DNA of 64,000 bases from Nocardiopsis sp. N85 (GTDB taxonomy: Bacteria; Actinomycetota; Actinomycetes; Streptosporangiales; Streptosporangiaceae): positions 154,351 through 218,350 of the forward strand of contig NZ_JARBUT010000012.1 in assembly GCF_028882275.1 (NCBI RefSeq). Reading direction: 5' to 3'. Of this stretch, positions 1 to 8,468 are shown piece after piece. The position numbers and the translations under genes are program-made. The first letter of the stretch is position 1. Every line of letters begins with the position of its first letter. Under the pieces are notes generated by a model. The model ran no database searches and was not told the DNA's origin. It saw only the letters and a list, made by a program, of their open reading frames with translations.

Positions 1-227
1 CGCACATCAGTCCGTCGACGGTCCCGGGAGAAAGAGAGATGCGTTCTCGGGAGTTCGTGCGGGAGGGCGGACATATCGAACCTCCGAGGGGCGAAGAATC
101 GGCACCTGATCCAAGGAGACGATTCGAGCTTGACATCGGTCGAACCTTCTCTTTCCCGGAGATCAGGGTGATCGCTTCTGTGAAGGATTCTCTTCGAGTG
201 TCCGGTGGGGGGAACAGGCGGGCGGGG

Positions 228-953
228 TCAGATCAGGCCGTGGTCGCGTGCGTGGACCGCGGCGTGGGTCCGGTCCCGCAGGCCGAGCCGGGTCAGGATG
301 CGGGAGAGGTGGTTCTTGACGGTGCCCTCACTGAGGTGGAGGGCACCGGCGATCTCACGGTTGGTCGCGCCCCCGGCGACGAGCCGCAGCACCTGGACCT
401 CACGGTCGGTCAGCGCGCCCCCGGATCGGGGGACGGCGTCCTCGCGCGCATCGCCGACCGGAGGGGCCGGGCGGGCCAGGGCGGCGGCCAGGCGCTGCAC
501 GGCCGAGGGGTCGAACTGGGCCACACCCGCGTGCGCCAGCCGCACGGCCTCGGCCAACTCCCGTGCCGGAAGGTCCTTGAGCAGGTAGCCCGACGCACCG
601 GCCTGGAGCGCCCGCACGACGTACTCCTCGTCGTCGAAGGTCGTGAGCATCACGATCCGGCAGTCGGGCGCCCGGTGCCGGAGCACACCGACGGCCTCGA
701 CCCCGTCCATCTCCGGCATCCGCACGTCCATCAGCACCACGTCGGGTCGCAGGGCGAGGGTCTTCTCGACGGCGTCCCCGCCGTCCACGGCGGTGCCGAC
801 GACGGTGATACCCGGCTGGATGCCGAGCAGCGACGCGATGCCCTCGCGGACCAGCCGCTGGTCGTCGACGACCAGGACGCCCACCGGCCGGGCATCGGGC
901 ACACCCCCGTCCCCGCTCGCCGCGCGCTGGTCCTGACCGCTCCCGGGGTTCAT
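228..953 (-). CDS. NarL/LuxR-family response regulator
   Basis: A 241-residue two-component response regulator. The receiver domain spans about residues 24-142, with the acidic pair D30/D31, phospho-acceptor D76 in LMDVRMP, T104/T105 and K126. A LuxR-type helix-turn-helix follows at about 180-240 (LTDREVQVLRLVAGGATNREIA, then the GTVKNHLSRIL recognition helix). Its ATG overlaps the stop of the upstream kinase gene as ATGA, so the two are translationally coupled cognate partners. The likely role is DNA binding after phosphorylation by that kinase. The divergent membrane protein at 2527 is a possible target, which is inference from position only. Confidence 0.95.
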   Translation of the reverse strand: MNPGSGQDQRAASGDGGVPDARPVGVLVVDDQRLVREGIASLLGIQPGITVVGTAVDGGDAVEKTLALRPDVVLMDVRMPEMDGVEAVGVLRHRAPDCRIVMLTTFDDEEYVVRALQAGASGYLLKDLPARELAEAVRLAHAGVAQFDPSAVQRLAAALARPAPPVGDAREDAVPRSGGALTDREVQVLRLVAGGATNREIAGALHLSEGTVKNHLSRILTRLGLRDRTHAAVHARDHGLI

Positions 954-2269
954 CCCTGTTGCCCGTCGTCCACGGACGCCCCCGGCGCACCGATCCTCTC
1001 GCGGACGCCCACGTCCGCGCACGGCCGAACGTCGCCGCGGGGGACCGTCACCGTCACGCGGGTGCCCTCCCCCGGCACGCCGTGCAGGTCCACGCGCCCT
1101 CCGACGAGCGCGGCCCGCTCCCGCATACCCGCCAGCCCGACGCCGGGGGAGCGGGTGAGGAGGTCGGGCGGCGCCGTGGGCGGTCCGACGCCGTCGTCCT
1201 GGACCACCAGCCGCGCCTCCACGGCGTCGAAGACCACCGTCACCGACACGAGCCCGGCCCCGGCGTGGCGGCGGGCGTTGGTCAGCGCCTCCTGGCAGGC
1301 ACGGTAGAGCGTGGTCAGCGCAGCCTCTCCGAAACCGTCCTCCTCCCCGACGACGGACAGGGTGACGGCCGGCCGCCCCCGGTCGGCGTGCCGCACCAGA
1401 TCGGCCAGAGCGGGGCGGATCCGGAATCCGGCTTCTCCGCCGCGCAGGGCCCGCACCGAGTGGCGTACGTCCTCCAAGGCCCGCCGGGCCGACCCCCGGG
1501 CGTCGGCCAACGCCTGCCCCGCGGCCGCCGGGTCGCGGTCGCGGAACTCCGCCGCCTTCTCCAGCTGGACCGCGATCGCGGTGAGGTGGTGGCCGAGACC
1601 GTCGTGGATGTCCCTCGCCATCCGGTTGCGCTCGGCCGTCGCCGACAGCTCCGCGACCTGGTCGGCGTAGGCGGTGAGCCGGGCGTGGGACTCCTCCAGG
1701 TCGCCCAAGGCCTCCTCCAGGCGTCTGCGCCCCTGCTGTTCGCGGACCGCGATCCCCGCCATGGCGATGGCCAGCACCAACCCCACGGAGAACATCAGGA
1801 CGTCGGAGACGTAGGTGGCGTCGGTGTACCAGCCGGGGACCCAGAGCGCGTGTCCGCCGAGCAGCAGGAGAAGGCACAGGGCCCCCAGCGTCAGGCTCGC
1901 CGCTCGGCCGAAGGCCAGGTAGGCGGAGAAGGGCACCAGGACGAACAGCACCCGCGACAGGCCCGAGGGGTCGAGCGCGGCCACCGCCACGAACAGCGTC
2001 GGCCGTACGGCGAAGAACGCGATCGCCGGACCGGTCGGGGTGCGCACGGGGAAGAGGCGACGCTCGACGAACTCCAACGCGAACAGCAGCGCGACGCAGG
2101 CCGTGAAGCCGACCACGCGGACCGGTGCCACCGGACCGTCGCCGCCCAGGTCGGCGATCGCGTAGTACAGGCCGGCGAACCCCACGACGCCGTAGACCAC
2201 GGCCGACACCCAGGGCACGGCCCGCCCCGGCGGAGCGTCGCCCCGCCCGGTGACCGCGGCTTCGCTCAT
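950..2269 (-). CDS. Sensor histidine kinase, HisKA_3 (DesK/NarL) type
   Basis: A 439-residue membrane sensor kinase. About six hydrophobic segments occupy residues 18-176, with almost no extracytoplasmic domain, so it may sense the membrane itself. A short coiled coil (180-215) leads to the HisKA_3 H-box with phospho-acceptor H222 (ARDIHDGLGHHLTAIA). The HATPase_c domain shows the N-box at 327-336 (EALTNARRHA), G1 DDGVG at 358-362 and G2 GVGLAGM at 376. I chose the ATG at 2269 because GGAGGG lies upstream of it; a farther upstream ATG has no such site and adds a low-complexity arginine-rich N-terminus. It is the upstream gene of the kinase/regulator operon. Confidence 0.93.
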   Translation of the reverse strand: MSEAAVTGRGDAPPGRAVPWVSAVVYGVVGFAGLYYAIADLGGDGPVAPVRVVGFTACVALLFALEFVERRLFPVRTPTGPAIAFFAVRPTLFVAVAALDPSGLSRVLFVLVPFSAYLAFGRAASLTLGALCLLLLLGGHALWVPGWYTDATYVSDVLMFSVGLVLAIAMAGIAVREQQGRRRLEEALGDLEESHARLTAYADQVAELSATAERNRMARDIHDGLGHHLTAIAVQLEKAAEFRDRDPAAAGQALADARGSARRALEDVRHSVRALRGGEAGFRIRPALADLVRHADRGRPAVTLSVVGEEDGFGEAALTTLYRACQEALTNARRHAGAGLVSVTVVFDAVEARLVVQDDGVGPPTAPPDLLTRSPGVGLAGMRERAALVGGRVDLHGVPGEGTRVTVTVPRGDVRPCADVGVRERIGAPGASVDDGQQG

Positions 2270-2526
2270 CCGCCCACCCTCCCGTGCCCGTACGCCGTGG
2301 GCGGCGCCCACACGGACGAGCGTAGGCGAGCGGTCCCGGTTCCGGGAGGTCCGATCCGTGTCCGTGGGCGGCGGGCGCCGAGTGTGGCCGACCGGCACGT
2401 GCCGGTCGGGCGGAAGTGTGGTCGACCGGTACTTCCGGGTGCCCTACCGCCGTTCCTAGGGTCGCATCACCCGGTGCCGCGAGCCGATCCGCACGCGGCG
2501 AACCCCCGACCGCAGGAGGACCTCAC

Positions 2527-3171
2527 ATGTACTCGTCAGCACTGTTCCGCACGAGCGCCGTTCTCGGCGTGCTCTCCGGCGCCTTCATGGCCGGTCCGGC
2601 CGCCGTCGAGGCCGTGACCGGCGAGACGGCCCTGACCGGTTTCTTCCTCGGTCTGTCCCCGTCGCTGGCCGTTCCCCTGCTCGTGGCCCTGTACCTGGGG
2701 CAGAGCCGCGCCGCCGGAGTGTTCGGCGCGGTGGCCTATGTGGTGAACCTGCTGGGTCTCGGTCTGTTCGGCGCTGTCGCCTTCAGCCTGAACATCATGC
2801 TGTACCACCTCGACGGGGCGGTCCTCGCGGAACTCATGGGCGGCGTGGCGGGCCCGATCGTGCTCGGCTCGGCCGTCGTCTTCGCCCTCGGTTCGGTGCT
2901 GTTCGGTGTCTCGATGGTGCGCGCCCGCGTCCATCCGCGCGTCCCCGCCTGGGCGTACACGGTGTTCCCCGCCGCGCTCGCGCTCGCGGCGCCCCTTCCC
3001 GACTCGCCGCTGACCCTCGGGATCCATGTGGTGGCCGGTGCGTCGCTGGTCTGGCTCGCGGTGTCGCTGTGGTCGAAGACTCCGCTGCCCGGCACCACCG
3101 ATCCCGGGGCGCTGAGCGTCGCGGAGTCGGCAGCGCCGGACTCCTCGGCCGTTCCGGGGACCGCGGGCTGA
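2527..3171 (+). CDS. Six-helix integral membrane protein, unknown function
   Basis: A 214-residue polytopic membrane protein with about six hydrophobic segments: residues 5-30, 37-57, 63-85, 101-127, 139-158 and 165-180. The cytoplasmic tail (about 185-214) is Pro/Ser/Ala-rich. The ATG is preceded by AGGAGG with good spacing. It is divergent from the kinase/regulator pair and separated by about 260 bases, a common arrangement for the target of a two-component system. I do not recognise a catalytic motif. A strong inverted repeat just downstream (3277-3319) ends transcription towards ectD. Confidence 0.85.
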   Translation: MYSSALFRTSAVLGVLSGAFMAGPAAVEAVTGETALTGFFLGLSPSLAVPLLVALYLGQSRAAGVFGAVAYVVNLLGLGLFGAVAFSLNIMLYHLDGAVLAELMGGVAGPIVLGSAVVFALGSVLFGVSMVRARVHPRVPAWAYTVFPAALALAAPLPDSPLTLGIHVVAGASLVWLAVSLWSKTPLPGTTDPGALSVAESAAPDSSAVPGTAG

Positions 3172-3276
3172 GCGAACGTCGGTCGGAAGGCCGATCGCCT
3201 GCCCGGTGCCCACTCGGCCGTCCACCCCGTCCGGGCCGGTGCCGCCGAGCGGAGCACCCCGGGTTCCGACACGGCC

Positions 3277-3319
3277 GGGCCCGGTGCGGGCGGGTTCCGA
3301 ACCCGTCCGCACCGGGCCC
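3277..3319. terminator. Bidirectional intrinsic-type terminator between the membrane protein and ectD
   Basis: Two 21-base arms (3277-3297 and 3299-3319) around a single central base are complementary at 20 positions, with one G.U pair. No U-tract follows, as is usual in high-GC actinomycetes. It lies between convergent genes and ends 3 bases before the ectD stop codon. Confidence 0.8.
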
Positions 3320-3322
3320 GGG

Positions 3323-4231
3323 TCAGCGGCCCACAGGGGCGAAGTCGCGCGAGGCGAGGAACTCCGGGCGCGGGGAGGGCGCGCTGAACGGCTTCACGCA
3401 GGCGTTCTCCACGCTGTTGAACACGATGAAGACGTTCGAGCGCGGGTACGGCGTGATGTTGCCGCCCGAGCCGTGCATGCAGTTGGAGTCGAACACGGTC
3501 ACCCCGCCCGCCGGACCGGTGAGCACGTCGATGCCGTGCCGGCCGGACAGGCGGGACAGGGACGCCTCGTCGGGGGTGCCCACGTGCTGGCTCCTCAGCG
3601 AGGCCCGGTAGTGGTCCTCCGGGGTCTCGCCCACGCACGAGACGAACGTCCGGTGCGAGCCGGGCATGATCATCAGCGCGCCGTTGTGCGTGAAGTTGTC
3701 GGTCAGGGCCACCGAGAAGCTGCACGCCCGCATCCTGGGCATGCCGTCCTCGGCGTGCCAGGTCTCGAAGTCGGAGTGCCAGTAGAACGAGCCGCCGCCG
3801 AAGCCCGGCTTGTAGTTGACACGGCTCTGGTGCACGTACACGTCCGAGCCGAGGATCTGACGCGCGCGCTCCACCAGACGGGGGTCGTTCACCAGGTCGG
3901 AGAACACCGTGCTGATCTTGTGCACGTCGAACACCGAGCGCACCTCCTCGGAGGAGGGCTCGACGATCAGGCGTTCGTCGCCGCGCAGCGCGGGGTCGCG
4001 GGCGAGCCGGTCCAGTTCGGCCCGGTAGGCGGTGACCTCGGCGTCGCTGACGAAGGCTTCGATCTGTGTGTAGCCGCGACGCTCGTACCCTTCGAGTTCC
4101 CGGGAGGAGAAGGGTCCGTCGCCGGAGCCCCAGACGGTGGGGTCCTTGCGGTCCAGCAGCGCTGGTTCGGGGGTTTTGCGGGTCGGGTACTCGTCCGCGG
4201 TCGATGCCGGAAGATCCATCTGCAGAGTCAT
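3323..4231 (-). CDS. ectD: Ectoine hydroxylase (Fe(II)/2-oxoglutarate dioxygenase)
   Basis: A 302-residue cytoplasmic non-haem iron dioxygenase that converts ectoine to 5-hydroxyectoine using O2 and 2-oxoglutarate. The EctD signature FYWHSDFETWHAEDGMPRMRA is at about residues 149-168. Predicted iron ligands are H152, D154 and H253 (NCMHGSGGN), with R264 (PYPRSN) in the position that binds 2-oxoglutarate. Length and motifs match canonical EctD. AGGGG lies about 8 bases before the ATG. No ectABC genes are adjacent, so its substrate must come from a locus elsewhere or from uptake. Confidence 0.95.
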   Translation of the reverse strand: MTLQMDLPASTADEYPTRKTPEPALLDRKDPTVWGSGDGPFSSRELEGYERRGYTQIEAFVSDAEVTAYRAELDRLARDPALRGDERLIVEPSSEEVRSVFDVHKISTVFSDLVNDPRLVERARQILGSDVYVHQSRVNYKPGFGGGSFYWHSDFETWHAEDGMPRMRACSFSVALTDNFTHNGALMIMPGSHRTFVSCVGETPEDHYRASLRSQHVGTPDEASLSRLSGRHGIDVLTGPAGGVTVFDSNCMHGSGGNITPYPRSNVFIVFNSVENACVKPFSAPSPRPEFLASRDFAPVGR

Positions 4232-4810
4232 GGCCGAATCCCCTGGCGGGGTCTCATCCTCTCCGAGGTCGACGGTTTTTCCTGCCGAAACGTGAACCTA
4301 ACAAAGAGGAGAGGCTTCTCGATCCGTGCCCGGGGGACTGTGTGTTTGTCGGATGATCTGCCGGGTAGGGCCCGATTACTCTATGGGGAGAAGTTCTTCG
4401 TGGAGGCTTTCGTCCATGCCCCCTGGTATCTACTCCACGGGAAATGAACCGGTTTACCTGCGAAAATCACCCGGGGTGCGGAGTGTGCCGCCTCGGGTCA
4501 TCACCCCAGCTCGTCGCGGTGCGGGATGCGGATCGGACGGCTCGATGCGGCGATGCGGAATCGTGTTGTGCTCTGGTTCACATCAATCTGATTCAGCTTG
4601 TGGTGCAGAATCTCTGTCCGCCGTTCGGTTCTTCGTGACACCTCCGCTTTTCTCCACGAAGTCGGTGGAGCGACCCTTGTCGCTGTTCGTCGGCGGCTTT
4701 CTCCTGCGGTTCTCGCGGATCGGAGTCCGGGCACGGGCCGCCGTTCCCCGAGGTGCGCCGGGGCTCCCTCCCGGCATCGCCGTGTCGGCGGTATGTGGTT
4801 GTCTCGTCCC
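4232..4810. other. Intergenic region upstream of ectD and the YjbR-like gene
   Basis: This is 579 bases, less GC-rich than its surroundings, between divergent genes, so it should contain the ectD promoter. I could not identify a convincing coding frame, RNA or operator in it. Confidence 0.5.
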
Positions 4811-5170
4811 ATGGGTGTCGAGATCGAGCGGTTCCTGCGATTGGTGAAGGCGCTACCGGAGTGCGAACAGCGGCAGGGGGACGAGTACACGACGTTCCGC
4901 GTGCGAGGGAAGCCGTTCGGCTACCTGTGGCCGCGCACCGCCACGGTGGGGCTGAAACAGACCCTGCTGGAGCAGACCGCCCTCGTGGCCGAACGTCCCG
5001 AGGTGTTCGAGGTGCAGTTCACCGCGGGCGGGTTCGGGTGGGTGGTCGTCCACCTCGACGGGATCGACCTGGACGAGCTGAGCGAGCTCGTCCTGGAGGC
5101 CTGGTTCCTGACCGCGCCGGAGGACCTGCACACCGCTCAGCCCACCCCCGGGGAGCTGGTCCAGGCCTGA
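4811..5170 (+). CDS. MmcQ/YjbR-like protein
   Basis: A 119-residue cytoplasmic protein. The order of elements (an N-terminal helix, TFRVRGKPFGYLWPRTATVGLK, then a region ending in LVLEAWFLTAPEDL) matches the double-wing DNA-binding-like MmcQ/YjbR (CyaY-like fold) family, whose biochemical role is mostly undefined. I chose ATG 4811, which gives the usual family length; the upstream extension is low complexity. It converges on the XRE-ImmA gene, 22 bases away. Confidence 0.75.
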   Translation: MGVEIERFLRLVKALPECEQRQGDEYTTFRVRGKPFGYLWPRTATVGLKQTLLEQTALVAERPEVFEVQFTAGGFGWVVVHLDGIDLDELSELVLEAWFLTAPEDLHTAQPTPGELVQA

Positions 5171-5192
5171 CGGTCGGGGTGGGCGGTGGCCG

Positions 5193-6296
5193 TCACCGGG
5201 GGGCGGGGACCACGCGCAGGGCGGGGCGGTCCCGGTCCCGGCGGACTCCGGTGCCGCCTCCCCCGCCGGTCCGGGCGGTGAAGGACAACCCGAACACGAG
5301 GGAGTCGAGCTCCGAGAGCGGGATGCGCAGTTCCTCGGCCACCCTTCCCGGCGTGGTGCCCCTGCCACGGAGCAGCGAGAACACCTTGGGCAGGAGCTGG
5401 GAGGTCTCGCGGGCGATCCCGTCCGGCTCGGCGGTGCGGTACCCCATCTCCGCCAACCGGCGGCAGGTGGACCGGTACTGCCAGTCGGTGAGCAGTTCCA
5501 GGTCGTGCAGCCGGTGGGTCAGCGCCATGGCGGAGACCCGCCAGATCGACTTGGCCTTGAGGATCTGGTCGACCTGGGCCCCCGCGGGCATGCGGGCCAC
5601 GACGTCGTCCCGGGGCATGAGGAAGGCGCTGGCGAACCGATTGGCCTCCCGCTCGGCCTCCGGGCCGCCGAGCGGCCGTTCGTCCCCGTGCATGACCAGA
5701 TGGCCGAGTTCGTGCGCGCAGTCGAAGCGCCCGCGCTCACCGCTCTTGCCGGTGTTGAGGAAGACGTAGGGCACCGCGTCGCGCCAGAAGCCGAACGCGT
5801 CCACCTCGTGGTGCTCGGTGTCCAGGGAGAACACGCGGATGCCCTGTGCCTCCAGGAGGTGCACCGTGTTCGGGGTCGCGGTGTCGCCCAGCTCCCACAG
5901 CGCGCGCACCGTCTCCGCCGCGTCCTCTGGGGAGGGCCTGCCGTAGGTGGGGACGTTCGAGGCGGGCAGGGAGAAGTGCCCGCCGAGCCAGTCGTTGAAC
6001 TCGATCGCCAGCGCGGCCTGGGAGCGGACGGCCTTCTGTTTGCGCATCGAGGTCTTGGTCCGGGCCCGGAACGCGACCGCCTCGGAGGCCACCTCCTCGA
6101 CCTCGTCCGCGGCGAAGAACCCCACCGGGAAGCCCAGGGCGTCGGCGATCCTCCCCAGCGTCTCCTCGGTGGGAACGGCTCGGGCGTTCTCGTAGTTGGA
6201 CAGGCTCTGCTGCGATATCCCCGTCAGACCCGACAACCGCGTCAGGGTGAGCGCCCGGCGCTCCCGTGCGAGTCGGATGCGTGACGGCGTGACCAT
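5193..6296 (-). CDS. XRE-family regulator with ImmA/IrrE metallopeptidase domain
   Basis: A 367-residue two-domain regulator. An XRE helix-turn-helix occupies residues 5-62 (LTRLSGLTGISQQSLSNYENAR). A central segment follows, then an ImmA/IrrE-type zinc peptidase with HELGH at 195-199 and the downstream helix EAEREANRFASAFLMP. In characterised relatives the peptidase cleaves a partner repressor, or the protein represses its own operon. It lies 58 bases after the 6355-7026 gene and is probably co-transcribed with it from a promoter next to the 7049-7094 palindrome. The start is the ATG at 6296; an in-frame start at 6398 would overlap the upstream gene and adds low-complexity sequence. Confidence 0.9.
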   Translation of the reverse strand: MVTPSRIRLARERRALTLTRLSGLTGISQQSLSNYENARAVPTEETLGRIADALGFPVGFFAADEVEEVASEAVAFRARTKTSMRKQKAVRSQAALAIEFNDWLGGHFSLPASNVPTYGRPSPEDAAETVRALWELGDTATPNTVHLLEAQGIRVFSLDTEHHEVDAFGFWRDAVPYVFLNTGKSGERGRFDCAHELGHLVMHGDERPLGGPEAEREANRFASAFLMPRDDVVARMPAGAQVDQILKAKSIWRVSAMALTHRLHDLELLTDWQYRSTCRRLAEMGYRTAEPDGIARETSQLLPKVFSLLRGRGTTPGRVAEELRIPLSELDSLVFGLSFTARTGGGGGTGVRRDRDRPALRVVPAPR

Positions 6297-6354
6297 GGTG
6301 TGCGCTGCCCTGTCGGTTGTGGGCCCGGCGGGGCCGCCACCGGGCTGTTCGTCG

Positions 6355-7026
6355 CTAACGGAAGTCGACGGGGACGTCGATCGGCTCCATCCCCGCACCG
6401 CTCTCCGGGAAGACCACGCTCCCGATCGTCACTTCGGGGAACAGGATGCGGTCGTGCCAGGAGGTGATGTACCCACGCTCGTCGGGCGGGCGCGGGCGGG
6501 ACAGTTCACTATGCCAGACCACGAGGTCGCTGTCGGGCACAGGCCTGCGGTGGGTCAAGAGGATCCACACCTCCAGCCCGTCCAGGTCGGAGGGTTCCGC
6601 CGGGGGCGGGAGGAGCGCCTCGGGCAGGCCGGGTAGGGAGAGTTGCTCGAACGCGGTCTCGTCCGTGAGGAGGTGGCGTCCGTTGGGGCCGCGCGGGTGC
6701 TGACTGTGCGGCACCGCGTCCGGTTTTCCGGTGTTGGCGTCGCCGCTCAGGGTCTGGAAGCCGATGGTGCGCTCGGGGTTGACGGTGAGGTCGATCTGGA
6801 GGTGGCTGACGTTCTCCCAGCCGTACCGGACCTTCTGCTCGGACCGCAGGGCGGCGAGCCGTTCGTGGTAGGCGTACTGGCCGGAGGCGGTCCTGCCGTG
6901 GCTCTCGGTCACCCGGCGCAGACCCGCCTCGCTCATGCGCAGGGCCTTCTCCATGACCGGCCAGGAGGTGCCCAGGAGGGCGAGTCGGTCGTCCCGTCGT
7001 GGGGCTTCGTGTGCGGCGATCGGCAA
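6355..7026 (-). CDS. Unknown protein, first gene of the XRE-ImmA operon
   Basis: A 223-residue soluble protein I do not recognise. It has no signal peptide or membrane segment. A helical N-terminus (about 1-75) precedes a mixed region with VSHLQIDLTVNPERTIGFQTLSG and a C-terminal half rich in Pro and aromatic residues (LEVWILLTHRRPVPDSDLVVWHSELS). It is directly upstream of the metallopeptidase regulator, so it could be the peptidase substrate, a toxin-like partner or a co-regulator. That is inference from context. Confidence 0.75.
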   Translation of the reverse strand: MPIAAHEAPRRDDRLALLGTSWPVMEKALRMSEAGLRRVTESHGRTASGQYAYHERLAALRSEQKVRYGWENVSHLQIDLTVNPERTIGFQTLSGDANTGKPDAVPHSQHPRGPNGRHLLTDETAFEQLSLPGLPEALLPPPAEPSDLDGLEVWILLTHRRPVPDSDLVVWHSELSRPRPPDERGYITSWHDRILFPEVTIGSVVFPESGAGMEPIDVPVDFR

Positions 7027-7048
7027 GGGACACCTCTCGAAGTCTGTG

Positions 7049-7094
7049 CACTTGAAGAAATCCTACCGCGATCGTGGTCGGATTTCTTCAAGTG
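7049..7094. promoter_or_regulatory. 46-bp near-perfect palindrome, candidate operator of the XRE-ImmA operon
   Basis: Arms CACTTGAAGAAATCC and GGATTTCTTCAAGTG are exact inverted repeats. The 16-base interior is also symmetric except at two pairs, centred on CGATCG. It ends 22 bases before the ATG at 7026 and is much richer in A/T than its surroundings. This fits an operator for the dimeric XRE protein encoded in the same operon. A transcribed hairpin in the leader is the alternative. Confidence 0.65.
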
Positions 7095-7927
7095 GAAGGC
7101 GGAGTGGGGGCGTCGGTGCCGTCCATGATGCCCCGCGCCTCCGACGATCCGCCGCCGAACGCCGTTGACCGGGGAGGGGCGGTCCCTTCCGGATTCCGGG
7201 GCGCGGGGTCTCCGGCGATTCCGAACCTGCGAGCGGGGGACGCCCGCCCGGGTGGGACCGTCCGTGGAGACGAGAAGGTCGTCGGTCACCCGCCCGAGCG
7301 GTCGCCGCCGCCCCGGCCCGGGTCGGCCAGGCGGTTCGGAAGAAGGGTCCGGCCCGTGGGCGGCGATCATCCCGGGGCCGCCAGGGTCGACACCGCCGAG
7401 CGCCTCGCCGCGCGACCCGTCAACGAGGGGAGGGACGGGAGCCCGGGAACGCGAACCGACACCCGGGTCTTCGGCCGGATCACGGCCGATGCGGCTCTCG
7501 CGGACAGGTGTGAGGAGGACGCGATGGCGGTGGTGTGCGCGCTCGCGCGCGGCACCGGGCATCCCGGGCCGCTGCGGGAGATCGCCGCGCGAAGCGACGG
7601 TGCCCCAGGCGACCTGGCCCGGATCCCGGCCCGGGTGTGAGGGATCGGCGGCGCCGTGCTCCCGTGGGACTCGTGGCGGAGGCCGGAGGTCGCCCTTCGC
7701 CACGGGCCGTGGTCGTACGCCCTCGGTGGTCCCCGTGCCACGCGACCGGTTTCGTGCCCTCGGCCGCCGGCATGGAGCGCTATCGGGGGTGGAGGGCGAC
7801 CCGGGAGGCCTCCTCCGGTTCGACCGTGCCGTTCAGGGCCGTGACCGGGGAGCGGACCCGTCGCCTCCGTCCGGTGACGGGGTGGCCGTGAGGAGGATGC
7901 CACCGTTCTCCCGGCGTCGTGCTCCGG
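7095..7927. other. 833-base region with no convincing gene
   Basis: Open frames here encode Arg/Pro/Gly-rich low-complexity sequence and overlap one another. One plus-strand frame (about 7380-7640) has a short protein-like stretch, ITADAALADRCEEDAM, which might be a decayed gene end, but there is no start or ribosome site. Confidence 0.45.
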
Positions 7928-8362
7928 TCAGCGGGTGTGGAAGTCCGCGAGGTCGATGGGCGGCGCGGCCGTGAACTCGACGCCGAGTTCGGGTGGCAGG
8001 GGTTCGCCCGAGGCGGCGTCGGTGCAGTGGGCGTCGAACATCTCGGCCTCGTCGAGGGGGACGAGGGTGTGGGCGGCGACCCGCCAGCCGCGGACGATCT
8101 TGACCGGGATGTCGACCCCGTTCGGGAGGGTGTGGGAGATCCGGTCGGTGAAGGTGCGCATGATCAGCGCCGCCGTTCGGCCGCCGGCGAGGGTGGTGGT
8201 CAGCCGTTCCACCACCGGGGGGTGGCCGAGGTCCCACCCTCCGTGGCGGAGGGCGATCGTGGTGGACATCGTATGGCCGGTGTGCAGGGTGAGGATGTGG
8301 TGTCGGCCGGGCAGATCCCGCAGGAGCGCGGACAACAGGATGCGGGCACGTGAGGTGAGCAT
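7928..8362 (-). CDS. Small unknown protein
   Basis: A 144-residue soluble protein with no recognised family. The sequence is protein-like throughout (for example TLAGGRTAALIMRTFTDRISHTLP and VKIVRGWRVAAHTLVPLDEAEMFDAHC). The ATG at 8362 gives the full length; MSTTIALRHGG, 31 residues further in, is an alternative start. There is no strong ribosome site at 8362. It lies downstream of chrA on the same strand, behind a terminator hairpin, so it is probably transcribed separately. Confidence 0.6.
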   Translation of the reverse strand: MLTSRARILLSALLRDLPGRHHILTLHTGHTMSTTIALRHGGWDLGHPPVVERLTTTLAGGRTAALIMRTFTDRISHTLPNGVDIPVKIVRGWRVAAHTLVPLDEAEMFDAHCTDAASGEPLPPELGVEFTAAPPIDLADFHTR

Positions 8363-8442
8363 GTTCTGAGTATGTGCGCGCGGATCGGGCCGGATCGGGT
8401 TGTCCACAGGGCGGATTCCGCGCACGTTGGGGCGGTCGGAAT

Positions 8443-8462
8443 CCCCCTCCTTCGGGAGGGGG
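8443..8462 (-). terminator. Terminator of the chrA gene
   Basis: An 8-bp perfect stem CCCCCTCC/GGAGGGGG is closed by a TTCG tetraloop. It begins 7 bases beyond the chrA stop codon. Confidence 0.8.
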
Positions 8463-8468
8463 AGGAAG

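Noticed and set aside
39..1307. Plus-strand frame opposite the response regulator
   Set aside because: It is antisense to a clear response regulator/kinase pair and has no domain or ribosome site.
7165..7974. 270-codon plus-strand frame
   Set aside because: Low-complexity Arg/Gly/Pro/Ser translation with no ribosome site; it also runs into the 3' end of the minus-strand gene at 7928.
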